A stretch of DNA of 64,000 nucleotides from Hephaestia sp. MAHUQ-44 (GTDB taxonomy: Bacteria; Pseudomonadota; Alphaproteobacteria; Sphingomonadales; Sphingomonadaceae). The stretch spans positions 248,001-312,000 of the forward strand of contig NZ_JAMSLX010000002.1 of assembly GCF_023806085.1 (NCBI RefSeq), read 5' to 3'. Positions 22,008-31,883 of this stretch are shown piece after piece. Within the stretch, counting starts at the first letter, position 1, and every line of letters begins with the position of its first letter. The notes beneath the pieces are model-generated. The model did no database searches. It saw only the letters and a program-made list of their open reading frames with translations, and was not told the origin of the DNA. The position numbers were made by a program, and so were the translations under genes.

Positions 22008-22047
22008 GGGTAAGTCGCAGCGGAAGAAGAAGCGCGGTCAGCGTCAT
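22000..22047 (-). CDS. leuL: leu operon leader peptide (6 Leu in 15 residues)
   Basis: A minus-strand ORF that reads MTLTALLLPLRLTRP and stops at a TAG embedded in the attenuator hairpin. It has six leucines in 15 residues, three of them consecutive (CTT CTT CTT). This is the arrangement of a transcription-attenuation leader: ribosome stalling at Leu codons when charged tRNA-Leu is scarce would change the downstream folding and allow leuA transcription. It lies between the TMEM175-type gene and leuA. The ribosome site is not strong. Too short for standard gene calling. Confidence 0.72.
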   Translation of the reverse strand: MTLTALLLPLRLTRP

Positions 22048-22097
22048 ATCGCGCGACCAATGACGCAGCCGGGCCGGCTTGTCCAGTATTTGTAGTT

Positions 22098-22703
22098 TCA
22101 CGCGCGGCCAAACAGGCGATCGACGGGGCTGAACGGCAGGAACCAGAAGATCGCGACGATCACTGCCGCGACGATCCCGAACCAGGGGGAGGCGAAGGTC
22201 AGCACGCCCCCGGCGACATAGATGGCCGCCGCCGCCATGCCCTTGCGCGTCGTCCGGCGGTGATAGGCGCTCGCCTCGGCGCTTTGACTGCCGGTGCGGC
22301 GGATCACGGTTTGCAGCCAGACATAGGCAAAGGCGGGGAGCAGCATCGTCGCGAGATAGAGCCATGTCGCTGCGCGGCTGAAATGATGCTCACCGAGATA
22401 CGAGGTCGAAAAGGGGACCAGCGACAGCGTGAACAGCAGCGCCATGTTGGACCAGACGAGCGCGTTGGTGACGCGCGTCGCATGGCCGAACAGCCGATGG
22501 TGATTGACCCAGTAGATCGCGACATAGGCGTAGCTCAGCGCGTAGGCGAGAAACACCGGCCACAGCGTCCACAGCCGGCCGAATTCGGGTGCGACCGGCG
22601 GGTGGAGTTCGAGCACCATGATCGTGATGATGATCGCGACCACGCCGTCTGAAAACGCCTCGACCCGGCCGACGCTGCGCGCGCCTTCGCCGGCCTCGCT
22701 CAC
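22098..22703 (-). CDS. TMEM175-type potassium channel family (DUF1211) protein
   Basis: A 201-residue protein with about six transmembrane helices. The hallmark of TMEM175/DUF1211 channels is at the N-terminus: RVEAFSDGVVAIIITIMVLE, where FSDG-x-x-AI-x-x-T lines the pore. Bacterial members are tetrameric K+ channels. The frame is open far upstream, but the GTG at 22703 overlaps the yceI TGA (GTGA) and puts the FSDG motif at the expected distance, so I chose it. Probably co-translated with yceI. Confidence 0.85.
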   Translation of the reverse strand: MSEAGEGARSVGRVEAFSDGVVAIIITIMVLELHPPVAPEFGRLWTLWPVFLAYALSYAYVAIYWVNHHRLFGHATRVTNALVWSNMALLFTLSLVPFSTSYLGEHHFSRAATWLYLATMLLPAFAYVWLQTVIRRTGSQSAEASAYHRRTTRKGMAAAAIYVAGGVLTFASPWFGIVAAVIVAIFWFLPFSPVDRLFGRA

Positions 22704-23314
22704 CGTTGGACGAACGCCGCGTTGATCGTCAGCAACACTTCGTCGGAGACGAGCGGAATGCCGTAGCTGATCCCGAAATCGCTGCGCTTGATCGTGGTCG
22801 TCGCGGCAAAGCCGACATTGACCTTGGGCGGCCCCATCGGGCTCTTGCCCGCGCCGACGAATTGCGCGTCGAGCGTGACCGGCCGGGTGACGCCCTTGAG
22901 CGTCAGATTGCCGTCGATCTGCGCGGTCTCGTTGGCGATCGTCACCTTGGTCGAGACGAAATGGCCGGTCGGGAATTTGGCGGCGTCGAAGAAATCGGCA
23001 TTCTGGAGATGCTCGTCGAGCCCGGCGGCGGTGGTGCGCACCTTGGCGATCGGGAAGGTGATGTCGACGGTCGCGGCCGAAGGATTTCTGGGATCGATCG
23101 TCAGCGTGCCGGTCGGTGCGATGAACATGCCGGTATAGGTGCTGAAGCCGAGATGCGTGACGGTGAACAGCACTTGCGTGTGATCGGCATCGACATCGTA
23201 GGTGCCCGCGACGACGCGCGCCGGATCGGGCGCGCCGGGCGCCTCGGTCGGCATATTCTGCGCGAGGACGGGGACGGCGGCGACGGCGAGAAGCGAAGCG
23301 AATACCAAGCGCAT
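22700..23314 (-). CDS. YceI family periplasmic lipid-binding protein
   Basis: A 204-residue exported protein. The signal peptide MRLVFASLLAVAAVPVLAQN (residues 1-20) is followed by a YceI lipocalin-like beta barrel with YDVDADHTQVLFTVTHLGFS, NADFFDAAKFPTGHF and LTLKGVTRPVTL. Family members bind polyisoprenoids such as ubiquinone precursors. The frame is open to 23446, but ATG 23314 begins the signal peptide. Its stop overlaps the start of the TMEM175-type channel gene. Confidence 0.9.
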   Translation of the reverse strand: MRLVFASLLAVAAVPVLAQNMPTEAPGAPDPARVVAGTYDVDADHTQVLFTVTHLGFSTYTGMFIAPTGTLTIDPRNPSAATVDITFPIAKVRTTAAGLDEHLQNADFFDAAKFPTGHFVSTKVTIANETAQIDGNLTLKGVTRPVTLDAQFVGAGKSPMGPPKVNVGFAATTTIKRSDFGISYGIPLVSDEVLLTINAAFVQR

Positions 23315-23356
23315 GAGCACGACTCCCGATTGTTGCGGGGGCGTCATACGCCAAAT

Positions 23357-23424
23357 CGCCACCCCCGCGAAAGCGGGGATGGCGAAAGGACGTGTCATGC
23401 CAGCGCAGGCTGGCGCCTCGTGCC
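23357..23424. repeat. Two tandem extragenic palindromes upstream of yceI
   Basis: The 166-bp gap between ilvC and yceI holds two palindromic units: GCCACCCCCGC/GCGGGGATGGC (about 23357-23385) and GCCAGC/GCTGGC within GTCATGCCAGCGCAGGCTGGC (about 23395-23416). The second resembles the CCAGCGAAGGCTGG unit at 42518-42596. They are probably dispersed repeats and may end ilvC transcription. No gene is visible in the gap. Confidence 0.55.
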
Positions 23425-23480
23425 GCGAGCGCGCGGCCCGCGGCACGATGTGACGGGAACGGCGGCGACCGCCGATCCGA

Positions 23481-24665
<1,185 letters not shown>

Positions 24666-24672
24666 GATTCGG

Positions 24673-25188
24673 TTACGTCCCCTTCGGCCCGCGCGAGATC
24701 GCGACGATGCCGGTGCGCGCGACGTCGACCAGGCCGACCTCGCGCATCAGGTTGACGAACGTGTCGAGCTTGTCGCTACTGCCGGTGACCTCGAAAACAA
24801 AGCTCTCGATCGTGGCGTCGATGACGCGTGCCCGGTAGACATCGGCAAGGCGCAGCGCCTCGATGCGATGATCGCCCGTGCCTGCGACCTTGACCAGCGC
24901 CAGCTCGCGCTCGACGTGCGGACCCAGCGCGGTCAGATCGGCAACCTTGTGGACCGGGACCAGCCGCTCGAGCTGGGCGATGATCTGTTCCATCACATTG
25001 GGCGAGGCCGAGGTGACGATCGTGATCCGGCTGACGAGATCGTCCTCGGAGATATCGGTCACCGTCAGGCTCTCGATATTGTAGCCGCGCGCCGTGAACA
25101 GCCCGGCGATCCGCGCCAGAATCCCCGGCTCGTTATCGACGATCACGGCCAGCGTGTGCCGCTCGATGGCTTCTTCCTTGATATGCAT
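24673..25188 (-). CDS. ilvN: Acetolactate synthase small (regulatory) subunit
   Basis: Regulatory subunit that gives acetolactate synthase valine sensitivity and full activity. The 171-residue product has an N-terminal ACT domain (HTLAVIVDNEPGILARIAGL) and the family's second domain (LALVKVAG, then VFEVTGSSDKLDTFVNLM). The frame is open to 25401, but ATG 25188 gives the family N-terminus MHIKEEA. It lies 86 bp downstream of ilvB. The spacer contains an 8-bp hairpin, ATCCCGGC/GCCGGGAT (25251-25271). The same protein is named ilvH in some annotations. Confidence 0.96.
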   Translation of the reverse strand: MHIKEEAIERHTLAVIVDNEPGILARIAGLFTARGYNIESLTVTDISEDDLVSRITIVTSASPNVMEQIIAQLERLVPVHKVADLTALGPHVERELALVKVAGTGDHRIEALRLADVYRARVIDATIESFVFEVTGSSDKLDTFVNLMREVGLVDVARTGIVAISRGPKGT

Positions 25189-25274
25189 TCGTTCGTTACC
25201 CCGGCGCCCGCCGAGGTCTCCCTGTTCTGAGCACATGCTTGCCGCGCCCGATCCCGGCCCGTCGCCGGGATGCG

Positions 25275-27023
25275 TTACACCAGTGCCTTGGCTTCGTCGT
25301 CCATCGTTCCCGACACTTCGTGCGCCTGCAGGATCATGTCGGTATGCGCGGCCCCCGATGGGATCATCGGGAAGCAATTGGCGAGCTGCGCCACCATGCA
25401 ATCGACGATAACCGGCCCGTCATGGGCGAGCATATCGGCAATCCCCTGATCGAGCTGGTCGCGCGTCTCGATGCGGATACCCTTCCAGCCATAGGCCTCG
25501 GCGAGCTTGATGAAATCGGGCAGCGAATCGCTGTAGCTTTCGGCATAGCGGCTCGAATAGGTCAGTTCCTGCCACTGGCGGACCATCCCCATATATTGGT
25601 TGTTGAGGATGAACACCTTGACCGGCAGGCGGTATTGCGTGGCGGTGGCCATCTCCTGGATGTTCATCTGGATCGAGGCTTCGCCCGCGATGTCGATCAC
25701 CAGCCGGCCCGGATTGCCGAGCTGCGCGCCGATCGCGGCGGGCAGGCCATAGCCCATCGTGCCGAGCCCGCCCGAGGTCAGCCATTTGTTGGGCGCCTCG
25801 AAGCCGAAATGCTGCGCCGCCCACATCTGATGCTGGCCGACCTCGGTGGAGATGATCGGCGCGGCCGCCCTGGTTGCCTCGTACAGCGCGCGGATCGCGC
25901 GCTGCGGCATGATCGCCTTGGGGTCGGTCTCGGGGAAATCGAGGCTTTTGGTCGCGCGCCAGCCGTCGATCCGGCGCCACCATTCGCCGAGATCGGGCGT
26001 GGCGTGGCCACGGTCTTTCCAGACGCGCAGCATCGCCTCGATCGTCTGGCCGACATCGGCGACGATCGGGAGATCGACGCGCACGTTCTTGTTGATCGAC
26101 GAGCGATCGATATCGACGTGGATCTTCTTCGAATGCGGCGCGAAGGCATCGAGCCGTCCGGTCACGCGATCGTCGAAGCGCGAGCCCAAAGCGATGATCA
26201 GATCGGCCTTGTTCATCGCCATATTGGCTTCGTAGGTGCCGTGCATGCCGAGCATGCCCAGCCACTGATCCGACGAGGCGGGCAACGCGCCGAGCCCCAT
26301 CAGCGTCGAGGTGACGGGCGCGCCGGTGAGCGCAGCCAGTTCGCGCAGCAGCGCGCTGGCCGCCGGGCCCGAATTGATGATCCCGCCGCCGGTGTAGAAG
26401 ATCGGACGTTCGGCGGCCGCAAGCATTTCGACCGCCGCGTCGATCAGCGCCGGCTCGGGCGCGCTGGGGGGAAGATACGTCTTGTGCCGGATCGGGCCCG
26501 GTGCGGCGTAGCGCGCGGTCGCGACCTGAACGTCCTTGGGAATGTCGATCACGACTGGGCCGGGACGACCCGAGGTTGCGATATGGAACGCTTCGTGGAT
26601 CACCTCGCCCAGTCGCGCGGGATCCTTCACCAGATAATTGTGCTTGGTGCAGTGGCGCGTGAGACCGACCGTATCGGCTTCCTGGAAAGCATCGGTGCCG
26701 ATCAATGAGGTTGGGACCTGCCCGGTGATGACCACCATCGGGATCGAATCCATCAGCGCATCGGTGATGCCGGTGATCGTGTTGGTGGCGCCGGGGCCAG
26801 AAGTGACGAGCACCACGCCGGGCTTGCCCGTCGAGCGCGCATAGCCTTCCGCCGCGTGCGCCGCCGCCTGTTCGTGGCGCACGAGGATGTGGCGAATCCT
26901 GTTCTGCTGGAACAGCGCGTCATAGATCGGCAGCACCGCGCCGCCCGGATAGCCAAACACCACCTCGACGCCGAGATCGCACAACGCCTCGATCAGAATA
27001 TCGGCACCGCTTTTGCCAGCCAT
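25275..27023 (-). CDS. ilvB: Acetolactate synthase large (catalytic) subunit
   Basis: Thiamine-diphosphate and FAD enzyme that makes acetolactate or acetohydroxybutyrate, the first common step of branched-chain amino-acid synthesis. The 582-residue product has the N-terminal ThDP site with catalytic Glu in HEQAAAHAAEGYAR, GPGATNTITGI, the FAD-region SRFDDRVTGR, and the C-terminal ThDP motif with NNQYMGMVRQW. The frame is open to 27047, but ATG 27023 follows AAGGAT and gives the usual N-terminus. A TATAAT -10-like hexamer lies at the end of miaA (27121-27116, minus). Confidence 0.97.
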   Translation of the reverse strand: MAGKSGADILIEALCDLGVEVVFGYPGGAVLPIYDALFQQNRIRHILVRHEQAAAHAAEGYARSTGKPGVVLVTSGPGATNTITGITDALMDSIPMVVITGQVPTSLIGTDAFQEADTVGLTRHCTKHNYLVKDPARLGEVIHEAFHIATSGRPGPVVIDIPKDVQVATARYAAPGPIRHKTYLPPSAPEPALIDAAVEMLAAAERPIFYTGGGIINSGPAASALLRELAALTGAPVTSTLMGLGALPASSDQWLGMLGMHGTYEANMAMNKADLIIALGSRFDDRVTGRLDAFAPHSKKIHVDIDRSSINKNVRVDLPIVADVGQTIEAMLRVWKDRGHATPDLGEWWRRIDGWRATKSLDFPETDPKAIMPQRAIRALYEATRAAAPIISTEVGQHQMWAAQHFGFEAPNKWLTSGGLGTMGYGLPAAIGAQLGNPGRLVIDIAGEASIQMNIQEMATATQYRLPVKVFILNNQYMGMVRQWQELTYSSRYAESYSDSLPDFIKLAEAYGWKGIRIETRDQLDQGIADMLAHDGPVIVDCMVAQLANCFPMIPSGAAHTDMILQAHEVSGTMDDEAKALV

Positions 27024-27116
27024 CGTCAGAATCCTTTCTTGCCGCACCGCAATAGCATGCGAACGCGATGGCTGCTAACCGTTATAAAAATGCTCGTCAA
27101 CCCGTAGTTTATATAA

Positions 27117-28034
27117 TTATATTTCAACAATGGCCAATCGACGATCTGTTTCTGTCTCGTCGGTGCGGGGCCAGGCGGCGGGGGGCTGGTTGCGAAACCA
27201 GGTATATTGCCGCTTGGCGTAGCGCCGTGTGGCCATGGCGCCGGCGGCGATTGCTGCATCGCGGTCGCACGCGCCGGTGAGCCATGCCGTCACCTCGGGC
27301 ACACCGATCGCGCGACGGATCGGCGCGGCGGCGGGCAGGTCGGTCCGTGCGAGCAGCCGCCGTACCTCGTCGCCCGCGCCGTCGTCGAGCATCGCCGCGA
27401 ACCGCGCATCGCAGCGCGCGAACAGCCAGTCGCGGTCGGGCAACAAGATCAGCGGCCGGAGCGTGATCCGATCGCCGATCCCGCCGTGGCGCGTCGCTTG
27501 CCAGTCGGCGAGCGGCCTGCCGGTTGCGCGCACCACTTCGAGCGCACGGGCGACTCGAGTCGTATCGGCGGGCGCCAGCCGCGCGGCGGCGGCGGGATCG
27601 GCGCGGGTGAGCGCGGCGTGCGCGGCGGCGACCGGCATCGCGCGGACTTCGGCGCGGACCTGCGGGTCGATTTCGGGCACCGGCGCGATGCCGTCGAGCA
27701 AGGTGCGCAGATAAAGCCCGGTGCCGCCGACGAGGATCGGCAGCCGGCCCGACTCGTGCGCCTCGGCGATCGCGGCGGTCGCATCGGCCGCCCAGCGTGC
27801 CGCCGAGCAGGCGTCGGCACCGTCGATATAACCGAACAGACGGTGCGGCACGCGCGCCTCTTCCGCGCGCGAGGGGCGGGCGGTCAACACGCGCAGATCG
27901 GCGTATACCTGCGCCGAATCGGCGTTGATCACGGTGCCGCGATGGCGCTCCGCCAGCGCGATCGCGAGCGCGGACTTGCCGCTCGCCGTCGGGCCTGCGA
28001 TGAGCGCCACAAATTGGGGACAGGAGGCCGTCAT
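27117..28034 (-). CDS. miaA: tRNA dimethylallyltransferase
   Basis: Transfers a dimethylallyl group to A37 of tRNAs reading UNN codons. The 305-residue product has the P-loop [16 protein letters not shown] at residues 13-28, [11 protein letters not shown], the [14 protein letters not shown] motif, and the C-terminal [14 protein letters not shown]. The start codon overlaps the probable start of serB on the other strand. Its stop lies about 95 bp upstream of ilvB, in an AT-rich patch that probably holds the ilvB promoter. Confidence 0.96.
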   Translation of the reverse strand: MTASCPQFVALIAGPTASGKSALAIALAERHRGTVINADSAQVYADLRVLTARPSRAEEARVPHRLFGYIDGADACSAARWAADATAAIAEAHESGRLPILVGGTGLYLRTLLDGIAPVPEIDPQVRAEVRAMPVAAAHAALTRADPAAAARLAPADTTRVARALEVVRATGRPLADWQATRHGGIGDRITLRPLILLPDRDWLFARCDARFAAMLDDGAGDEVRRLLARTDLPAAAPIRRAIGVPEVTAWLTGACDRDAAIAAGAMATRRYAKRQYTWFRNQPPAAWPRTDETETDRRLAIVEI

Positions 28035-28917
28035 TTACATCGCCACGTTGATCACTGCCGGTGACATCAGCACCGGCGACCTTTCCAGCCTATGCGACCG
28101 TCTGGCGCAAGCGGGTTGCGGCCCGCAGCTATCGTTGCGCATCGATGAGGGGCGCGCCGCCGACATCGTTTTTCAAGGCGGGCCGTCGACCGCGCGCAAG
28201 TCGCTCGACGGCGCACTGCCGCGCACCGACGTGATCGTCCAGCCGATGGCGAACCGCGAAAAGAAGCTGCTGATCGCCGATATGGATTCGACGATGATCA
28301 CCGTCGAATGCCTCGACGAACTCGCCGATTATGCGGGGATCAAGGACGAGATCGCGGCGGTGACCGAGCGCGCGATGCGCGGCGAACTCGATTTCGCGCA
28401 GGCGCTCGATGAGCGGGTGGCGCGCTTGAAGGGGCTCGATGCGTCGGTGATCGACAAATGCCTCGCCGAGCGCATTCGCGCGACGCCGGGGGCGGCGACA
28501 TTGGTGCGCACGATGAAAAGCCAGCTGGGCGCGACCACGCTGCTCGTGTCGGGCGGCTTCTCGCACTTCGCCGATCGCGTCGGCGCGGCGATCGGCTTCG
28601 ATCGCGCGCTCGCGAACGACCTCGGGATCGCCGACGGCAAGCTGACCGGCACCGTCGCCAAACCGATCGTCGATTCGGCGGCGAAGGAAAAGGCGCTGCT
28701 CGACAGCGTCGCCGCGCTGGGCATCCCGCTCGCCCAGACGCTCGCGGTCGGTGACGGCGCCAACGACCTGCCGATGATCCGCAAGGCCGGGCTCGGCGTT
28801 GCCTATCGCGCCAAGCCGGTGGTCGCCGCCGAAGCGGCCGCGCGACTCGACCATACCGATCTCACCGCCTTGCTCTATGCGCAGGGCGTGCCGAGCGAGA
28901 ATTGGGAGCGCGGCTGA
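28033..28917 (+). CDS. serB: Phosphoserine phosphatase
   Basis: Last step of serine synthesis: O-phosphoserine to serine. About 294 residues: an N-terminal ACT-like region ([10 protein letters not shown]) and a HAD phosphatase domain with the nucleophile motif [17 protein letters not shown] and GDGANDLPM. The start is uncertain. A perfect AGGAGG (28022-28027) sits 5 bases before an ATT at 28033 that encodes the residue aligning with the usual first Met. In-frame alternatives are ATG 28000 (weak ribosome site) and TTG 28048. The ATT overlaps the miaA start codon on the opposite strand. Confidence 0.93.
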   Translation: MYIATLITAGDISTGDLSSLCDRLAQAGCGPQLSLRIDEGRAADIVFQGGPSTARKSLDGALPRTDVIVQPMANREKKLLIADMDSTMITVECLDELADYAGIKDEIAAVTERAMRGELDFAQALDERVARLKGLDASVIDKCLAERIRATPGAATLVRTMKSQLGATTLLVSGGFSHFADRVGAAIGFDRALANDLGIADGKLTGTVAKPIVDSAAKEKALLDSVAALGIPLAQTLAVGDGANDLPMIRKAGLGVAYRAKPVVAAEAAARLDHTDLTALLYAQGVPSENWERG

Positions 28918-28936
28918 CCCACGAGCTGAACCGGAA

Positions 28937-30010
28937 TCAGGGCGCTACCGGCAGGCAATCGCTGCCGCGCGCCTTGACCGCGGCGCAGGCGCTCGCCGCC
29001 TCGCGTGACGAGGCGAACGGGCCGGCCTGCAACCGCACCACCGATCCCGCCTTGACGTAATAAGCCTGACGGTTGCCGAGCGTGCTCACGCGCGGCTGGA
29101 TGCTGCCCCACAGACGGCGCGCATTGGCCTCGTTGCCGAACGCGCCAAGCTGGATGCGCCACTTGCCCGTGGGCTGCGGGGCGGCCGTGGCGGGACGCGG
29201 CGGTGCGGGCCTGGGCGTGGCGGCGACGGGCGCCGGCGTCGACGGGGCGGCGACTGGCGTCGACGGCGTGCTGCCGGGGATTGCATAAGGCGCGCCGGGC
29301 TGATGCGTCGGGGTTGCTGCCGTCGCGGTCGAGGGGGGCAGTGCTACGGTGCGGATCGGTGGCTTGGCGCCGCTGGCCGACGCCAATACCTCGGGCGGCA
29401 GGGCAGAGCGTTGCGCCTGCACCTGATAGGCCCGCGCGAGCTCAAGCCCCTTCTGGCGCTGATCCTGCGGGATGAATTCGTCCATTTTCGCAAGCGTCTC
29501 GCTGGCCTGCGGCAGCCCCGAGCCCGATGCGCGCGTCATCAACGCATAGGCGCGGACCCAATCCTTGGCCTGGCCGCCGTCGCCGTTGAACAGCATCGTG
29601 CCGTAAACGAGCTGCGCGCGCGGTGCGCCGCGCATCGCCGCCTTTTCGAGCCACGGCGCGGCTTCGGTGCGCTTGCCGTTCTGGAACAGCGCGAGCCCGT
29701 AATTCTCCTCGGCCTGATAATGGCCCTGCTCGGCGGCCTTGCGATACCATTTCTCGGCCTCGGCCGGATTGGCGGCGACCCCGCGGCCGAGCTTATAGGC
29801 TTGGCCGAGGTTGAATTGCGCATCGGCATCGCCCCGTTCGGCGGCACCGCGCCACGCCTTGACCGCGGCGACGTCGTCACCCCTGCTCCAGGCATCGACC
29901 CCGGCCTTGACCGGATTGTCGCTCGCCGCGGTTTGCGGGGTGGCGGTTGCGGCGGCGGCGAGCGCGAGGCCAGTGATGCCGGCGAGAGCGGGCGCGAGAA
30001 GGCGGATCAT
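28937..30010 (-). CDS. Sel1/TPR-repeat protein with C-terminal SPOR domain
   Basis: A 357-residue exported protein. The signal peptide MIRLLAPALAGITGLALAAA is followed by Sel1-type repeats (for example RGDADAQFNLGQAYKLGRGV and QGHYQAEENYGLALFQNGKR, about residues 45-150). A Pro/Ala/Thr-rich linker leads to a C-terminal SPOR domain (KWRIQLGAFGNEANARRLWG ... GSVVRLQAGPF, about 280-357). SPOR domains bind septal, denuded peptidoglycan. ATG 30010 gives the signal peptide. It is divergent from the parA locus, whose third gene also encodes a repeat + SPOR protein, suggesting a shared cell-envelope or division role. Confidence 0.87.
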   Translation of the reverse strand: MIRLLAPALAGITGLALAAAATATPQTAASDNPVKAGVDAWSRGDDVAAVKAWRGAAERGDADAQFNLGQAYKLGRGVAANPAEAEKWYRKAAEQGHYQAEENYGLALFQNGKRTEAAPWLEKAAMRGAPRAQLVYGTMLFNGDGGQAKDWVRAYALMTRASGSGLPQASETLAKMDEFIPQDQRQKGLELARAYQVQAQRSALPPEVLASASGAKPPIRTVALPPSTATAATPTHQPGAPYAIPGSTPSTPVAAPSTPAPVAATPRPAPPRPATAAPQPTGKWRIQLGAFGNEANARRLWGSIQPRVSTLGNRQAYYVKAGSVVRLQAGPFASSREAASACAAVKARGSDCLPVAP

Positions 30011-30526
30011 GTCGGCTCCTGTCGGGGCGGTGGTGCGACGCCGGTATTGGCGGGAAATCGCGCTGGTGCAATGCATTCCTCGCGGCCGGCCTGGCTGTTG
30101 GCGGTGCGCGGGATGCCGCGATCGGGATCGCCCCTACGATTATTATCGGCATTAACCTCGATTGGCGGGAACCGGATCGTTTCGGGGGTGTTCAATCGTC
30201 GCCTCACGCGAGAGCGGGGGGAACTGGCAGCATTCCCCCTATCAGTGCTGTCGGCCGGAGGGGGGCGGCAGACCCCGGCTGAGATGCCCGCCGCCCCCGA
30301 AGGCTCCCCCCTTGCCGCGCCGACCTTAGCCCGGTTGATCGACCTGTCACCTCCCCAGCCGGGGCGTGCTGTGCCGTCGTGGGACACGACAGAAGCGATG
30401 GGGCGGGTGGCCGCGGTGGCGATGGTCGCGCCGCGCAAATGCCCCGTAATCACGCCGTTAACGGCTTCTTATCGTTCCCCATGGCATTCGCAGACGCTGG
30501 AACAGCAGGTTTTTCAGGGGACGCTG
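30011..30526. other. 516-bp intergenic region between the SPOR gene and parA
   Basis: No coding region is supported here. It presumably holds divergent promoters. On the plus strand GGAAC (30168-30172), 16 bases, TGTT (30189-30192) resembles an EcfG promoter with a 3-of-4 -10, but it is about 335 bp from parA. A G/C-rich, purine-biased stretch runs from about 30245 to 30370. It is long for this compact chromosome, so an unseen small RNA or long leader is possible. Confidence 0.5.
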
Positions 30527-31240
30527 ATGCGGGTTCTCGCAATGGCATCGCAGAAGGGCGGGTCTGGAAAGACCACGCTTTCGGGGCATCTGGCGGTACA
30601 GGCGCAATTGGCCGGTGCCGGCCCCGTCGTGCTCATCGACATCGATCCGCAGGGATCGCTTTCGGATTGGTGGAACGAGCGCGATACCGATTACCCCGCC
30701 TTCGCCCAGACCACGGTGGCGCGGCTCGCCGCCGATCTGGAGGTGTTGCGCCAGCAGGGCTTCAAGCTGGCGATGATCGATACCCCGCCGGCGATCACGA
30801 TGGCGATCCAGAGCGTGATCGCGGTGGCCGAATTGATCGTGATCCCGACGCGCCCCAGCCCGCACGATCTGCGCGCCGTGGGCGCCACCGTCGATCTGTG
30901 CGAGCGCGCGGGCAAGCCGCTGCTGTTCGTCGTCAACGGCGCGACGCCCAAGGCGCGGATCACCTCCGAAGCCGCGGTCGCCTTGTCGCAGCATGGCACG
31001 GTCGCGCCGGTCACCGTCCACCACCGCACCGATTTCGCCGCCTCGATGATCGACGGCCGCACGGTGATGGAGGTCGATCAGAAGTGCCGGTCGGCGCAGG
31101 AGATCATCCAGCTCTGGAGCTATGTTTCCGACCGGCTTGAAAAGAATTTCCGCCGCACGGTGTTCAGCGCGCCCAGCGCCAACGGTTTCGTTGCGCCGCG
31201 GCCTCTAGCGAGCGGCTTCGGCCGCCGGGTGGTGAGCTGA
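30527..31240 (+). CDS. Orphan ParA-family ATPase
   Basis: A 237-residue ParA/MinD-type ATPase with the deviant Walker A box SQKGGSGKTT (including the signature lysine), Walker A' LIDIDPQGSLSDWW and Walker B-like AMIDTPPAI. The short C-terminal region ends with a basic tail. ParA ATPases position DNA or protein clusters by gradient or oscillation. Not chromosomal ParA by context: no parB, parS, gidAB or origin genes are near. ATG 30527 follows CAGGGGAC; the open frame further upstream has no ParA features. It is 2 bp from the next gene, its probable partner. Confidence 0.9.
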   Translation: MRVLAMASQKGGSGKTTLSGHLAVQAQLAGAGPVVLIDIDPQGSLSDWWNERDTDYPAFAQTTVARLAADLEVLRQQGFKLAMIDTPPAITMAIQSVIAVAELIVIPTRPSPHDLRAVGATVDLCERAGKPLLFVVNGATPKARITSEAAVALSQHGTVAPVTVHHRTDFAASMIDGRTVMEVDQKCRSAQEIIQLWSYVSDRLEKNFRRTVFSAPSANGFVAPRPLASGFGRRVVS

Positions 31241-31242
31241 CC

Positions 31243-31857
31243 ATGGCACAACTCAAGCCTACCGCATCGTTGTCGTCGGGCCTGCTCGCGCGCAAGGGGC
31301 AAGCGCGCCCCGCGATGCGCCCGCAGGGCCTGTCGGGTTTCGGCACGATGGCCGACCAGCTCGAGGATCTCGGCTGGAACGATATGGGCCCGGTCGACGA
31401 GCCGCTGGCGCATCACGGCCCCCGGCCCGAACTGACGCCGATGGATAGCGTCGCCGCGACGCCCGCGGTGCTTCGCCAGCGCGAGGCGCTGCGCGAGGAA
31501 ATCGAGACGCGTGTGCCCGCGCCGGTGGTGCCGGCCGAACCGGTTGCCGCCGAGATTGCCGAGGCACCGCAACGCGCGGCCCCGGCCCGCACGCCGCGCA
31601 AATCGGTATCGGTCGCCACCGCGACCCGGATCGGGCGCGAAACCTCGGGCAAGGGCAAGGGCCGCAAGCGGCGCAACGCAACGGGCAAGGTGGCGTTTAC
31701 GCTGCGCCTCGATGCCGATCGTCATCTGCGGCTGCGGCTCGCGACCGCCTTGTGCAACCGTTCGGCGCAGGTGCTTGTCACCGAGGCGCTTGATCAACTG
31801 CTCGATACGCTGCCCGAGGTCGAGGATCTGGTGCGCCAATTGCCGCACCGCGACTGA
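31243..31857 (+). CDS. Probable ParA partner with C-terminal ribbon-helix-helix-like domain
   Basis: A 204-residue protein. Residues 1-60 are low-complexity with a conserved-looking GLSGFGTMADQLEDLGWN. The middle is Ala/Pro-rich and disordered. A strongly basic patch (GKGKGRKRRN) precedes a compact C-terminal segment, KVAFTLRLDADRHLRLRLAT then SAQVLVTEALDQLLDTLPEV. The latter has the strand-helix-helix pattern of ribbon-helix-helix DNA-binding or dimerisation domains. A basic N-terminal or linker region plus a partner domain fits ParB-like or McdB-like activators of ParA. The role is inferred from adjacency; no family name is recognised. Confidence 0.75.
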   Translation: MAQLKPTASLSSGLLARKGQARPAMRPQGLSGFGTMADQLEDLGWNDMGPVDEPLAHHGPRPELTPMDSVAATPAVLRQREALREEIETRVPAPVVPAEPVAAEIAEAPQRAAPARTPRKSVSVATATRIGRETSGKGKGRKRRNATGKVAFTLRLDADRHLRLRLATALCNRSAQVLVTEALDQLLDTLPEVEDLVRQLPHRD

Positions 31858-31883
31858 CGGTTCGAGCGAATAGGGGATAGGGG

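Noticed and set aside
27026..27100. A 24-codon TTG-started ORF before ilvB containing some Ile, Val and Leu, as a possible ilv leader peptide
   Set aside because: Only a few branched-chain codons, none in a run except two Leu, a TTG start without ribosome site, and no terminator hairpin before ilvB.
27072..27121. sigma70-type promoter for ilvB (TATAAT at 27121-27116 or TTGACG at 27100-27095)
   Set aside because: Neither hexamer has a convincing partner at 16-18 bp spacing; kept only as a -10-like remark in the ilvB entry.
30168..30192. EcfG promoter GGAAC-N16-TGTT upstream of parA
   Set aside because: About 335 bp from the parA start and only 3 of 4 in the -10; a chance match is likely, so it is mentioned only within the gap description.
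29303..30526. N-terminal extension of the ParA frame by about 400 codons
   Set aside because: The extension overlaps the SPOR gene on the other strand and has no ParA features; ATG 30527 gives the canonical N-terminus.
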